Shown in pieces: positions 1 through 12,320 of a stretch of DNA of 64,000 nt. The position numbers and the translations under genes were made by a program. Under the pieces are notes generated by a model, which was not told the origin of the DNA, did no database searches, and worked only from the letters and a program-made list of their open reading frames with translations. How positions within the stretch are numbered: position 1 is the stretch's first letter; each line of letters opens with the position of its first letter. Source of the stretch: Membranipora membranacea (lineage: Eukaryota; Bryozoa; Gymnolaemata; Cheilostomatida; Membraniporidae); NCBI GenBank assembly GCA_914767715.1, contig OU612072.1, positions 1,986,001 to 2,050,000 of the forward strand. Reading direction: 5' to 3'.

Positions 1-385
1 CAATAATGCCCTCAATAGATTATTTTTGTTGCAAAAACGGGCTTTACGCATTATCGCAAATGTGCATTACATCCCATATTATCTCATTCCAACCGAATCC
101 ATTACACAATCATTACAACTCCTACCTCTTCCTAAGCTTGTTTGTTATTTCACTTCACTTTTTGCGCATAAGATAAACAATTTTTTAACACCTCCATTTA
201 TATATAGAGGATTTAACAACACTACAAAGTTCAATTTTTGTGATAAACATTTACTTTTAAATCATACAGACAATCTAAGATACAAGGTTTCTGCTACATA
301 CAATTCTTTACCGTTACAATTGAGATCTAAAGAGAAGTTCAGTTCATTCAAAACTTTACTTTTCAACCATATATTATCGACTTGA
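1..385 (+). mobile_element. LINE reverse-transcriptase C-terminal fragment
   Basis: The open frame runs in from the left edge (frame 2) to a stop at 383-385. It begins with NNALNRLFLLQKRALRII, the phrase that follows the reverse-transcriptase core in many CR1/L2/Jockey-type LINEs, where the C-terminal domain starts LQKRA. The rest (YNSLPLQLRS..FKTLLFNHI) also matches the usual ending with a short W/Y-N-x-LP motif. Only the last ~128 residues of the ORF are visible. The fragment lies just upstream of a CUB exon, presumably in an intron of that gene. Family-level assignment is by motif only. Confidence 0.8.
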
Positions 386-508
386 CCAACATCATTGATG
401 ATTTTATTTCCTTTCTGTTTCTCTTTTTTTGTTTTTCTGGCACTGGGTGCAAAACATTTTGAATGAGATGACTTTGGTTGCCAATAAAAGTATGTATACT
501 TTGTTTAG

Positions 509-3500
509 CTATCTACAATGGATGGGACAAGAAGGAGAAGATTCTGTGGATATAATACTCTGGGTCGGCTTGAGTTGGACACCAATGAAGGGATGCTCAC
601 TTTCAGGAGCGATGAACGTAATGCTTTTAGAGGATGGCGTCTTAAATACTTCGGTGTGGGTAAGTATTGCACCTTACAATAAGCTCGCCATACCTTTATC
701 TAGATTGGTCGGTATCAAAATTATCTGTATCTTCTATTTTTATGCTTCTCAATCCTGCTGGTTTATTGTTAGATGCAGTAGAATAAGTGTGGCTCTTGAA
801 TAGTTGCACTACCATTAGGAAATAGCAGAAATATGTAGTCCTAGATTACCCTTTTAAAACAATAACACACAGAATTTCTCGAGATACTAAGCCAAATATT
901 CCATAAATTAACAAGTCAAATTAGGAATAATTATAGAATATTATACAAATTTGAAAGTCCTCAGGGTTTGACTGTGTTTTCAGTCTGCAGACGATTTCTT
1001 CTTTTATCTAGAATTGATTCGCAGAAATACTTCCAAGCTATACTGCTACAGCCAGGCACCCTTGTGTTTCTAAGAGTTTCCTTATATTATGGTATTGATA
1101 TTCTTGGGCTGTCAACTTTTCTTCCGAATTCGATATGTTATAACTGTGTCAGTATCTCCTCAACAATACTATAACAGTTGCATATGTCAGATCGGTCCTG
1201 ATTTTCAAGATATTCAAGAATTTGGTGTTTTGTGCCAGCTGTTACATTCAACAAATTGAAATCACATGGCTTCGGAACTTTCACAAAGGCCAGACATCTA
1301 CCATGAAAAAACCTGATCATTAATGGAAACTCCCATCAATCATGGTGATTATCATACACAGTCTCAATAGTAAGTTGCTAACAGTTGAATAAGCTAGAGT
1401 AATACAATAATTGTACAATGCATCAGTGATGAGTCAATGAAGTACCAGTGGATAATCAGTTTTGACCAATGACATTATCTCAAGTGTTTTCCTCACTGTA
1501 TGTCAAAGAAACACTGTCACCTGACATTCATGTATTGGGAACACATTGACAACCTCTTGCAGCACAGTTGCTCTCAATTGAGTGAAGGAGTTACCATGAT
1601 TGATGGGTATTTTTCCATGGACTATAAATGATCAATTTTCTTTCACATGTCGAGCCTCTGTCATATGGCTATTATTGTTTCCAATCAGCTGTGGAGGGGG
1701 TGGTGGTGGTGGTGGTGGTTAGGGTGGTAGACCACTTTATATTCAACAATGATCTCAGGATCTAGCATAACAATTGGGATATTTGTAGAAGTTTTCCTTA
1801 CCAGCTAATGGTTGAGCACTTTGTAACCTCATGCCAATTTTACTAACAGGCGTCTCAAAGGGGGCAGCGTCCATCATAGTTTTAGTTTTGCTCCAATTAA
1901 TTCGTATTTCAGGGCATTTTGAACAACGATGCTAGATTAAACTTTATTTTATGGAAGGCTTGAGTTCCATGGGTCCCTGAGACATGAACCCAGGTCGATC
2001 CGAGTTACCTCGGCCAGCCCCTTCTCAAAGACAAGACAAATAGTTGAGCAAATGCTAATGGGAAAGGAATCAACTTATCAATTCATTGACAGCAATACTA
2101 TCAAAACTATGGGGTCAAAGTTATAAATATCTGAGGCAAAGTTTTTATAATTGGGGTCAAGTTTAACTGGTTGAGGCCAAGTTTGAGAAAATTGGGGCCA
2201 TGTTCAAGTACTTTCGGCCAATTTTTGCAATTGCGGCCAAGCTTTACTAATTCGGACCACATTTTGTATTTCGGCAAAGGTAGGCTCGTGCCAAGTTCGG
2301 CTCAGTTTATATCGGACTAAGCTTGCACGGGCCAAGCCTGTACGGACCAAGTTTAGCTTGGGCCAATTTGACGTGATCAGCTGATGCCACAATTGGATTC
2401 CAACTTTCATTTAACTTCGATCAATCCACTTATCATTGGCCACAGGCACCATTACTAAGATAAACTTAAACAAACTAGCAAATAATAAGACGGTGAGCGT
2501 TTTTTTCCTACAAAGCCTATCACACTTTTCCTTAACATAACTACACAGTGGGACACACACACCAACACAAAATGCTGTGCCTATCAGTAATAATCAAATT
2601 TTACAGCTTTGGCCGTCGAGTGCATTATATCTTGATCACAAAGGGTGCTCCCCTAACATCTTGAATTATTTTGATTTAAAAAAAACATAGAATGAATAAA
2701 TGTGATAATTATCGCAAAGTCATTTGGAAATGAAATAAACACACTGTCACTCGAAGCTCAATTGATCATCTCTAGATACTGTGCGATTACTGCTCTTTCA
2801 CTAGCACTGAGCCTTGCCTGGGAACCCAAACATAACCCTTTAGCAGAGCAGCTTGAGCCAGAAACATAAAACCCTGAAAAGAGTTAGCTCATTATCATCA
2901 CGTCTCAACTGTTGTGCATCGGATTCATATTATTCCTCACCTTTAAAACATACGGTCATTTTTAATGGTTATTTCTAGCAGATTTCACTTTCTGTAGAAT
3001 ATTCTCCTATCCAACAACCCATACTCAAATCCATCCCACAACTAACATAACCATAGCCATGTGTGTTAACATAACCATAGCCATGTGTGTTAACATAACC
3101 ATAGCCATGTGTGTTAACATAACCATAGCCATGTGTGTTAACATAACCATAGCCATGTGTGTTAACATAACCATAGCCATGTGTGTTAACATAACCATAG
3201 CCATGTGTGTTAACATAACCATAGCCATGTGTGTTAACATAACCATAGCCATGTGTGTTAACATAACCATAGCCATGTGTGTTAACATAACCATAGCCAT
3301 GTGTGTTAACATAACCATAGCCATGTGTGTTAACATAACCATAGCCATGTGTGTTAACATAACCATAGCCATGTGTGTTAACATAACCATAGCCATGTGT
3401 GTTAACCATCACAAGATCACTGTGAGAACACATTTTCAATTTTGAACTTATGATGAGATAGTGTAGATCATTGCAATCATAGATAATAGTATCGGAGTCA

Positions 3501-4976
3501 GATCAGCCATGAAGCATTTTAATCTTGTTTTACTTATGGTGGATTTCTAGTCTATATCTGACAACATGCTAATTACAGTGTCTGATTTGTTTTAAAGTCG
3601 ATGGAAATTGGACACCTTGGTATGAATGGGGACTTTGTGATCGAGGCTGTGGGAATGGAATTAGAGAAAGAGTTCGCCAATGTTGGAATCCGCCACCTGA
3701 AAACGGAGGCCGAAAATGTCGTGGTCCATTCAAGCAACGCGGAGAATGTTTTACTAAACAATTCTGCCCTATTCATGGCTCATGGAGTGACTGGGAAGAA
3801 TGGATGTCATGTGACAGAACATATAACGGAGGAACACAGACTCGGCGACATTTATGTAACAGTCCTGAGCCAAAACATGATGGCAATGAATGCAGAGGAT
3901 ATTCTTTGGATCACCGTCCCTGTATCAACAACCCATATCCGATTGATGGTGGATGGTCTCCCTGGACAGCGACAGAGTCCTCACAGTGTTCAGCTACATG
4001 TGGAGAAGGTACAGAAGCTGTAGTGCGTTATTGTAATAGTCCAAAACCTCAGAATGGAGGGGCACCTTGTACTGGAGATGACAAGAAGATGGAGGCATGT
4101 TTTCTTAGGCGATGTGAGGGGAGTAACCAATGGGCTGATTGGTCGCTGGCACCCTGCGATAAGTCATGTGGTGGTGGAGTGAAGAGAAGTGTACGATATT
4201 GTATAGACTCAGAAACACTTTCTCATTCGTATGGCTGTCTCGGTAATGCGAAACTCTTTATGGAGGTTATGCACCACTGTAATGACAACCCATGTCCCAT
4301 TGACGGAGGTTTGTCGGATTGGACAGACTGGACAAGTTGCACCGCAACATGCGGGAAAAGCCTTCAGCGGAGATCTCGTAGCTGCTCGAGTCCTACACCC
4401 AAACATGGAGGAGCTGCATGTAGCGGAGTCCTATATGAGGAAAAAACATGCTCAAGGAAGTCATGCCCTGTTGATGGCCAATGGTCAGTTTGGTTGGCAT
4501 GGAGTGATTGTAGTGTGACATGTGGGATGGGCTACCAGATGAGAACAAGATACTGTGAGGGATATGACAATGTGAGATGCCTTGGTCAGTACATGGAAAC
4601 ACAAACATGCACTGATATAGCCTCATGTGCTGTTGATGGTGGCTGGGCGAGTTGGTTGGCTTGGAGCGCTTGTACAAAAACATGTGGTGGAGGAACCCAC
4701 AACAGGCATCGTAGCTGTACAGAGCCAGCACCTGATAATCGAGGCAGGGAATGTGTCGGGGATAGTTTCCAACAAGAGGAATGCAGTACGGACAGGTGCC
4801 CAGAGGTTGATGGTGCATGGGCCAACTGGTCAGATTGGAGTGCATGTGATGTTTCATGTGGAAGTGCCGTTCAGTCTAGAACAAGAACCTGTAGCAACCC
4901 TCCGCCTCTGAACGGAGGGCTTTACTGTACAGGAAGAAGCTTCGCAAATAGAAAGTGTGACCTCCCTGAATGTTGA
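509..4976 (+). CDS. Secreted CUB + TSP1-repeat protein, 3' part of gene (two exons visible)
   Basis: Two exons are read: 509-659 and 3598-4976. The first follows a TTTGTTTAG acceptor and encodes the second half of a CUB domain (motifs RFCG, TFRSDE, FRGWRLKYFGV); it ends in phase 1 at a GTAAGT donor. The second starts in phase 1 after TTTTAAAG, so the frame joins cleanly (G+TC = Val of VDGNW), giving 509 codons to the TGA. It encodes eight tandem thrombospondin type-1 repeats, each opening near (V/I)DGxWxxW and most carrying CSxTCG. Repeat 2 lacks two cysteines (both Tyr). There is no membrane segment after repeat 8, so the protein ends as a secreted or matrix protein. TSP1 repeats typically bind glycans or matrix and are C-mannosylated on WxxW; CUB domains mediate protein binding. 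The signal peptide and the first CUB half must lie upstream, outside the window. TSP1 assignment is firm; joining of the CUB exon is inferred from phase and order. Confidence 0.85.
1691..1732. repeat. GGT/GTG-rich microsatellite
   Basis: About ten consecutive GGT triplets preceded by a G run. Simple sequence inside the intron; no function visible. Confidence 0.85.
2111..2371. repeat. Degenerate ~20-bp tandem array (GGCCAAGTTT motif)
   Basis: Around fifteen diverged units share a core close to GGGGCCAAGTTTA followed by an AT-rich spacer and TT. Units vary from about 15 to 22 bp, and the last few are shorter and GC-richer. A weak minus-strand frame across the block is a by-product of the repeats. 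Confidence 0.7.
3043..3402. repeat. 24-bp minisatellite, 15 near-identical copies
   Basis: Fifteen exact-length 24-bp units, each made of TAACATAACC, ATAGCCAT and GTGTGT, span exactly 360 bp. Because 24 is divisible by three and the unit has no stop in several frames, long artificial open frames appear on both strands. No coding role is inferred. The array lies 195 bp upstream of the TSP1 exon acceptor. Confidence 0.97.
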
Positions 4977-5648
4977 GCCCCGTTTGTTTTGAATCAACCA
5001 ATATAATGGAGCAGGTTCATGTAATGCTTTAAAATGTTGGCTAAGTAATATGTATCTGAAACTTAATTCAGCTGAAGACAGAATATCAATTGGTTATCAG
5101 AATGACACTTCCAGAATTTATTGTAAAAAGAATCCTGAAACTAAGTAGAACGGTATTGTAGATTATTGGATCATTATTTTTGTTACATCAATTGATAACC
5201 AGCTTTCCTTTGGTGTTTGACAGTTAGAAATTATAATAGAAGGTGCTACCCTATGGGGTTTAACTCTGCTGCAATGGCAACAAGGCCACATGTTTATTTT
5301 TAAGATGAGTACGGCAATTTCAGTATGGTCCTTTTGTTGGTAATTGCCACAATATTAAAATAGTTTAGGATTTTTCCTGATTTTTTGTCTCGTTTATATT
5401 AAAACTGAGATAGGACCAAAGCCTATATGGATGACGCTGTTCCAAGTATTATTAATGATACGTAAATAACATGATTTATTTGATGAATGTTTGAGAGGCA
5501 TTAGAAAATTCAGGATTAGGTTGCTAAGCCAAGATTGTTGGTTAGATGACTTTTTCATTATAGTCATATCACAATACTAGCTCGGCATTCTTCTTTTTTA
5601 GCAGCTAGTTGTTATACATAATGTCAAAAGATTTTCTTCCAGGTTAAA
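4977..5648. other. 3' flank of the CUB/TSP1 gene
   Basis: Presumed 3' UTR and intergenic DNA. No further exon or clear element is seen. A weak relative of the adjacent hairpin repeat (a TTTTGTCTCGTTTA stretch) occurs near 5380. Confidence 0.4.
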
Positions 5649-5753
5649 CTGTCAATAAAATGTACGAGACAAAACGACAACACCAAATGATAATGTATTT
5701 GATATCATTTAGTAGTTTGATGTTGCCTTTTTGCCTCGAATTTTAATTGACAG
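5649..5753. repeat. Imperfect hairpin (inverted repeat), MITE-like
   Basis: The left arm starts CTGTCAATAAAATGTACGAG and the right arm ends with the complementary ATTTTAATTGACAG, giving about 45-bp imperfect arms around a small AT-rich centre. A further partial copy (AACGACAACACCAAAT) lies at about 5790-5806. No flanking target duplication was convincing. Most likely a small foldback transposon relic. Confidence 0.6.
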
Positions 5754-5807
5754 ACGTAATCATGTCGCTTTTATAAATATTAATATAAAAACGACAACAC
5801 CAAATAT

Positions 5808-5828
5808 ACATATATATATATATATATG
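5808..5828. repeat. (TA)n microsatellite
   Basis: About ten TA dinucleotides in an AT-rich setting. Confidence 0.85.
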
Positions 5829-7927
5829 TGAAACATGTAAGGGGTGGCTGTTTATATCGTTGTTGACAGTCAGGCTGCAGTGGGTGTGGCCTGTTTAGCC
5901 TGTGTACTTGCCCGTCTGGCTCACACTGCGAAGGTCACTGATGCATACCTGTATATATTTTTTTATTCTATTTATTTTATTCTTGCAACTTTTACTCTTC
6001 AATCTTCATCTTAGAATCTAATCTCACCTCCTTTCAACGCTGGAACAATGTAAAAGTGTACTCTTGTTCAACACAGTAATCAATTTGTAGCTTAAGGAAT
6101 ATTCAGGTTTGCTTTCCCTTCCCTTACTATATCTCAAATGTTGCAACCCCACGTCGCAACTGTTTGAACATCATGGCATAGATAGGTTATATAAATATGA
6201 GCTACAAAACACAATGAACAAATCAGAACTATGCAGCATTGTTTAAGTAAAATATCGTTTAGTTGGTATAAGGCGGGGTAAAAAACTATCTCTTCCCCAT
6301 ACTCATCTACATTTAACTGTTCGATATCTTCTAGAGGAGCATTTACTCAAGATATTGTTAATAAAATGGTCACTGTCTCCTATATATTTCATAACGAGTG
6401 ATTTAGTAAGTGTTTGAATGTGGATAAGCATGTCAGGACATCTTCTCACACAGTCAGCAACTTTTGACCAAAGCAATGTCACACTGAGAAGAGACGCCGC
6501 AGCTTCTTTGATTTTAGTACGGTGACGACAAACTTTTTGCAAGTTGAAAGATTTTTTGTTCCGCCTTTACCAAAGCACCCAATGATTTTTTTTATAATCA
6601 CATGGTAATATAGGATCTGATAATAAAATAAAGTAAACTAAACAAGACAGGCTATCAAACAAAATTCACTCCTTTTGTTCAATCAGTAGCATGATGCATG
6701 ATCTGGACGGCGATTGCGGCCTTAGGCAGTCGTTAACAACACTGCCTACAGTCGCGTTCGCTTTACTGAACACCGTTAAGGGCAGGCTGTGCTGTCAGAA
6801 ATCTCTTGTCCTTCAATCCTCTCATGTAAACGAAGCCAATTAATTACCACCAGACTCTAGCACTATATAATGTTTTAATTGTGGTATTATTATTATTAGC
6901 ATAGGCGCACAAATCATTATTTAAAGTAGAAGTCAACACTGACACCACTAAATACGTATCAAAATGAAATTAACTATCACCAGTAGGCAACATAATCAAC
7001 AATAGAAACCCTAGGTTTAAGCTTTGGATCTGCACCACAGGTCAGTCAGTAGCCCCTTTACCCCATGACTGCAATAAACTGAATTAAGTTGAGACGCTAT
7101 TATAATCTCGAAAAAATGCTTAATTGTGTTATTGAAAGCAATAATATTGTTTTGTAGATGATTTTGTAACTGAGATGACTGTTTGTATTTATTTAGATTG
7201 ACGCAACAAAAGATAACTGCTTCGATTCTAGAAACAAATTATTTTATACATCACTTTTTTTCAATAATATATTTATTTGGAGAGTAAGGGTATTGCTGTT
7301 ACGGAAACAAAATGGTGGAAGAGAGTTTGTAATTGAAATAATTAAAATTTTCAAATTTAATATTTATTTATAACATCCAAATTTAGAATGAGCACATCAT
7401 TACTCATCAAATATCAAAATAAATCTTTTGTGGTTTTCTTTCACTTTAACATTATCAATAATATTAATATTAATAATGTTAAATATGAATATATATTATA
7501 TCGACTTGGGTTTTATGGAGGATACACTGTAGACTTTCTTACTGTAGTTGAGAGTGATTCATGGTCAGCAGGTTAGCAGCTCATTGCAGTGCCATTTTAT
7601 TTCCGTTGTGAAACCACAGACTTCCTGAAACTTAGTCATTCCAGAATTTTCCAGATTCAGATCCTCAACAAGAAAATGAGAACAGAAATCCCGCTTGTAA
7701 ATATCAATTTTACAATCAATTATCTTTTCAAATAGTACTATGAATCTATCAAAAGTTTATAAAAGCTTTTTTCATTCAGTAGAAAATTTCAAAACATCAA
7801 GGGCAAAAGATATAATGTTGATTGATCAGGGGTATATCACTATGGTTCCATGCATCGAATGGGTGGTTCACTCCTATAGCGAATAATGAATGCTTACGAT
7901 TACCATAATGAAAATCATGAAAAGAGA
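5829..7927. other. Intergenic stretch without recognised genes
   Basis: AT-rich sequence with one GC-richer patch at about 5840-5950. A minus-strand open frame of 79 codons at 6303-6542 has no recognised family and no supporting splice context. Nothing else was supportable. Confidence 0.4.
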
Positions 7928-8012
7928 TCTGCTCGGCCAAGAATTGAACCAGGGCCTCCCGCATTGAAGTCATTATTTCCCACGCTATCCATTCGTCTAC
8001 GCTGCACCACTA
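7928..8012 (-). mobile_element. tRNA-derived SINE head
   Basis: Read on the minus strand, the block shows a tRNA-like 5' region with an A-box-like GTGGTGCAGCGTAGACG and a B-box close to the Pol III consensus (GGTTCAATTC), spaced as in a tRNA with a long variable region. The anticodon stem is not convincing, so this is a tRNA-derived retroelement head or tRNA pseudogene, not a working tRNA. Confidence 0.6.
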
Positions 8013-8829
8013 TGATTAATTACCCTTGCGCAATTCATATGAACAAATACGAACCAATGCGTACAAAAGTTGACCTAAATGCTAATCCCATGTATCAGTT
8101 TGCCCTCACTTCAATGCCACATCGACATAAAATGGAGACATATATAGTGTATATAGAGGCGATGTCGCAGTACAAACAAAGCTTACTAGCTGACATTAAG
8201 TTGCCTCCATACAAGCTAGCTCATCGCTAGCTAATAATCACTTATCTGGGGTATGTTTGGTCTTTTCTTATTCTGGATGCGTGTTTAATCAGTCATTAGA
8301 TTCTACACTGAAAATATTTCTTCTCAATCGAAATTATATCGAGCTAGTAAAAAAATTGGAAGATTTCATTTTTGGCAACGTTTTGGAATTCTATTGGTGT
8401 CGGCTATTGTACGCCATTTAAAACTGCCGATAATGTAACAATTAAACAGCTCACAATGTCTTGAATCTTGGATATTTAAACACAAAAATAACCTTATTGT
8501 AATGTTTGGTAGGTCAAAAGTTTACTACAAGCTCTGGCTGGTGAAAATTTGAATGCTAATGACAAATTCTATAAAGTGTAAAAATGCAATAACATATTCA
8601 GAGGCAAGCTGACAGTGATCATTTTCATCAATGATTATTGATATCGGTAGTAAAGTATCACAGAGTATGGATATCCTTACTCTGTGAAAGTATGTTACGT
8701 ACATTAAAACCTGACACACTTTGAAATATGTTCATCATCTTGAATCTTGAGTATCACTGGATATATGTCAACAACAAAAATGATATACCATTCAATTTGA
8801 GCTACTCCTATTATATAATTGATCATTTT

Positions 8830-10610
8830 AGTAGCGGATAGATTGTTTCAGTGGACAGATAAGATAATATCTTTTTACTGTAAACAAGCTGAAAGATAAT
8901 AGAGAGATAAACCAAAGCTTCCCTTTGTAAACTGTTCATAGCAGCTCCCGTTTAGCTTTCCTATTAGCCAGCAGTGAACAGCTGTAGCTATTATTGTTGT
9001 GTAACCAGTTCTCAAAGTGTAGCCGACGGGCTAACAGCTAAGTTACTACTGCAAAAGTTTACCTGGACTTAGAAGATGGACTTAGTTTACCTGGACTTAG
9101 ACTTAGAAGATGGTTTAATGCTTCTCTGTGGGGATTATCTAAGACTGGAGTCATAGAGTTGGACCTGTTTAATTCAAGTTTGATCTCACCATATGTACTG
9201 CACTGCTTCTGAACCTTTTAATGAGGGTAAGTTGTAAATATCGTATTTCACGACTGCTTGTTTCTCTAACAACAGCACAAAACAAAAACTCTACGCAATG
9301 TTTGTTATATTATTATATCCACTAGCTTCAGTCAGAGGCTGCTGATGACAGCTATTTATTTGATGCTTAAACAGGCTGACTTTAGCGCCTATTTTTATAA
9401 GAAAAGGTGCCACAAGATGGCATCGATTCATTATTTCAAAATATTCTTTATGCTAATGATGATAACTACCAGTTAGGCATATGATAGCGAGATCGATATT
9501 AGCCTTCCCCTCTAATTTCAGATAGGCTTGAAAGTAGCTGTTTAAGATTGACCATTTGCTCGCTCTGCGACAACTGCGACAGTAGTGGCATGATATCTGT
9601 GACACTTGAGATATCAGGACACACCACAGTAAGAGGGAGTGGGCAGTATAACTAACAAGAGAATGGAGTATCAATCACTGCACCGGGTATCTATCACTAC
9701 ACGAGTATACTGAGGCAACACAATATTAGTGAGTTGATCGCATCACCTTCCAAAAGCAATAACAATTTCGACTTAAAAAATCTTTTCCAATAATAGGGGT
9801 AATTTCTTTTAAAAATGAATATATTATTTAGTTTGAAAAAAACATTATGCCTACAAATATTGCACTGGATTTTCTCTTGTGACAGAAGGCAACCGGCAAC
9901 ATATTATAATATTATGATTATTGCCGTAATTACCGTGCTTATGATGTTTCAGGTTGATCTAGTCCGACCAGAATGTCCGACCAGAAAACAGATCGATATA
10001 TCCTGACTAGACACCTCTCAGTCCTGAATGGGAGTACCGGTATGTCAGGCAAAGGTACAAACATCATCTCAAGAACCTGTTATTGATATACAGTCAGCTG
10101 CTGCCAATATGGCAAGGACTTGGGTCCTGTATAAAAAGGTGTTGCAGTTGAGCCATTTTGATAGCAGTCAATTTGAGCAATGAACTCCCTCTTCATTGAT
10201 TTGAGTGAGCAAGATTGGAATGATTGATAGTCATTATAACGCGCTATAAGGTACCAAAGGTAGCACGCTGTTCTTTAAATTATTATACAAGGTGTAAAAA
10301 ACAACTGAACCTTGTGACATTGCTTCAGGAAAAATGGGATTTATAGATGTCAGAAACTCAGTATATCCTTTCTATGATTTTCATCTATTCTGATTGGAAA
10401 ATTGATAATGATACTGATAATAGGTTGGAATATCTGAGCACCTTGAGAACCTATTATTCTAGTTATAACTTAGTCCTTAGTCCAAGTATCTCGATATATC
10501 ATCAGCATTGTCACTGTTACCCATGGGTATGTTTCAGGTTGATTCTGACCTAAATATCGATACCACAAACAGCTGTGCTGCCGATATGACAAGGTGAGTG
10601 TTGTGTTATT
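8830..10610. repeat. Diverged ~1.75-kb tandem repeat, unit 1
   Basis: Blocks at about 8850-9010, 9100-9240, 9310-9360, 9470-9640 and 9690-9990 recur in the same order about 1.75 kb downstream. One diagnostic block is GCCAGCAGTG followed by ACAGCTGTAGCT. An exon-like block begins after a TTTCAG at about 9950 and ends near 10120. It contains stop codons in the frames checked. No gene product is proposed; the unit may be a decayed gene, a non-coding transcript or a large non-autonomous element. Confidence 0.65.
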
Positions 10611-11900
10611 CGTTCCTAGCTTAATTCAGTGGATAGATAGGGTAATTATTTCTTTGGTGAAAACAAGCTGAGAGATAATAGGAACAAAAACCAAAGCTTC
10701 CATATAATACATTAGCTGTAACTCCTGTGTAGCTTTCCTATAGGCCAGCAGTGGATAGCTGTAGCTGCTATTGTTGAAGTGACCAGTTGTCATGATGATG
10801 AAGTCTTCAGGATGTCAGTTATTCACCATTTGTTAAATTTTACCATCACATAGAAAAGGGATTTGATGCTACTCTGTTGAGATTATCGAGGTCTGGAGAC
10901 CATTTAATTGAAGTTTGATCTTATTTCACAGCATTGGTTCTTATTCATTTTATGAGGTTAAGTTGTAGACGCAGTTTTTCCTGACTACACATTTCAGCAG
11001 CAAAAATGTCAACTCCGCAGGCCCTATAATTATAATTGTTACATTCATTAGCTCCAGTGAGAGGTTGCTGATAACAGCTATTTAATTGATTGACTATTTT
11101 ATTACAAAAAAATGTTTGAAATTTGTGGATTGGAATTTAAAAACTTTTCCAGTAAAAATGGAATTAATTTATTACAAGAATTGTTTATGATAATGATTAC
11201 CATGATTACCTGTAAAGCAATTGATAGAAAGCTTGATTTTACCCCTTTTATTTCAGATAAGCTCACAAATTGGCGTTTAAAATCGGCCATTTGCTCTCCA
11301 CCCCTCCCTCCCCCGCCACGACTGCGACAGTAAAAGTATGATATCTGTGACACTCAAAATACCAGAACCCACCATATAAGAAGAGAATAGGCAGTATTGA
11401 AACGGAGTAAAAACGCAGCATGCACCGAGTACTATTATGCCAAGTCAACACAAATTCAGTTAGTTGATCGCATCGCCTTCCGTAATTATGCGATGATTTT
11501 GACATAGAAATCCTTGTTAATAATGATTAAACAGGGTCAGTTTCTTTTACATACAACAAACTTAATTATTTAGAAAATTTGAAAAAATATGACTCGTACG
11601 AATCTTCCTCTTGATTTTCTCTTGTGACAAAGGTCCGATAGGGATCAGGGACAGTTCACTTATATCGATATATTCAGTGTCGTTTTTACCGTGGTTGTGT
11701 TTTAGGCTGATCCAGTCCATAACAATGAAGCTATCTACTAACAAGTATCTTCGATTTTTTAGTGAATAGAAAACTCCAAGACCTGACTAGGAGTATCGTT
11801 ATGTCATGCACAGGTACAAAGCCCGCTTCAAGAACTTGATATTGATATACAGACACCTGCTGCCAATAAGACAAGGTGAGAGTTGTGTTAGCACTTATTA
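10611..11900. repeat. Diverged ~1.75-kb tandem repeat, unit 2
   Basis: This is the second copy of the 8.83-10.61 kb unit, with insertions and deletions. The shared block around 11320 reads CTGCGACAGT...ATGATATCTGTGACAC, as at about 9565. Its exon-like block at about 11706-11876 begins after GTGTTTTAG and ends GACAAG followed by GTGAGA. A related block also occurs at about 19905-20100, tying this unit to the 16-24 kb repeat family. Confidence 0.65.
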
Positions 11901-12104
11901 AAAAATTATTGTTAGCAAAACCACAGTCAAAAAAGCTTTAGAATCATGACAGAGAATTTAAGGGTCGCGTACACTGAGTGCTTTGCTAGGATATCTCTGA
12001 CCATGTGCATACTTTATTCAATCACCATATGTGAGAATGATGGCAAAGATATATTATTGAGTTATTTACGTCTAAGGATCTGTCATTTTTCTGACGCAGT
12101 TCAG

Positions 12105-12140
12105 GGAAAATCGTTAGATGCAGCGTATATAACCTCCGCA
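12105..12140 (+). repeat. 36-bp inverted block, left copy
   Basis: This 36-bp block (GGAAAATCGTTAGATGCAGC at its left end, GTATATAACCTCCGCA at its right) is identical to the reverse complement of 15565-15600. Flanks on both sides are only weakly similar. The two copies bracket the PHD-finger locus. Confidence 0.9.
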
Positions 12141-12320
12141 GTTTTGGAGGTAAATCCTTTTAAATTCACTATTGTTGTTATTGGTCAAAATAATTGTTTG
12201 TCAATATGTGCACATGTGGAAATTTCCATGAGAGCTATTCTCTTGCAGCCTATAACAGTCTATCATTTAAATGCTTTGTATTGACTCAATGAGTCACCTC
12301 ACACTTTCTTCTTTGTGAAA

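Larger units (their letters stand above)
660..3597 (+). other. Intron of the CUB/TSP1 gene
   Basis: A 2.9-kb stretch between the CUB donor and the TSP1 acceptor. No further exon was recognised. It holds a GGT microsatellite, a degenerate ~20-bp repeat array and a 24-bp minisatellite, listed separately. Elsewhere only AT-rich unique sequence is seen. Confidence 0.55.

Noticed and set aside
1955-2030. Minus-strand tRNA-like stretch with CCTGGGTTCATGTCTCAG
   Set aside because: A weak B-box-like word only; the arms do not fold and there is no terminator, so I did not call a SINE or tRNA.
3043-3402. CRISPR-like regular repeats
   Set aside because: Units are directly adjacent with no unique spacers, and the genome is eukaryotic; the same applies to the 21-, 39- and 40-bp arrays.
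2975-3445. Open frames on both strands repeating NTHGYGYV, MAMVMLTH or MCVNITIA
   Set aside because: Artefacts of the stop-free 24-bp minisatellite.
4209-4857. Minus-strand and other-frame open stretches across the TSP1 exon
   Set aside because: Shadows of the eight-repeat coding exon on the plus strand.
6303-6542. 79-codon minus-strand open frame
   Set aside because: No recognised family, no convincing splice sites or neighbours; a second frame over the same DNA is equally open.
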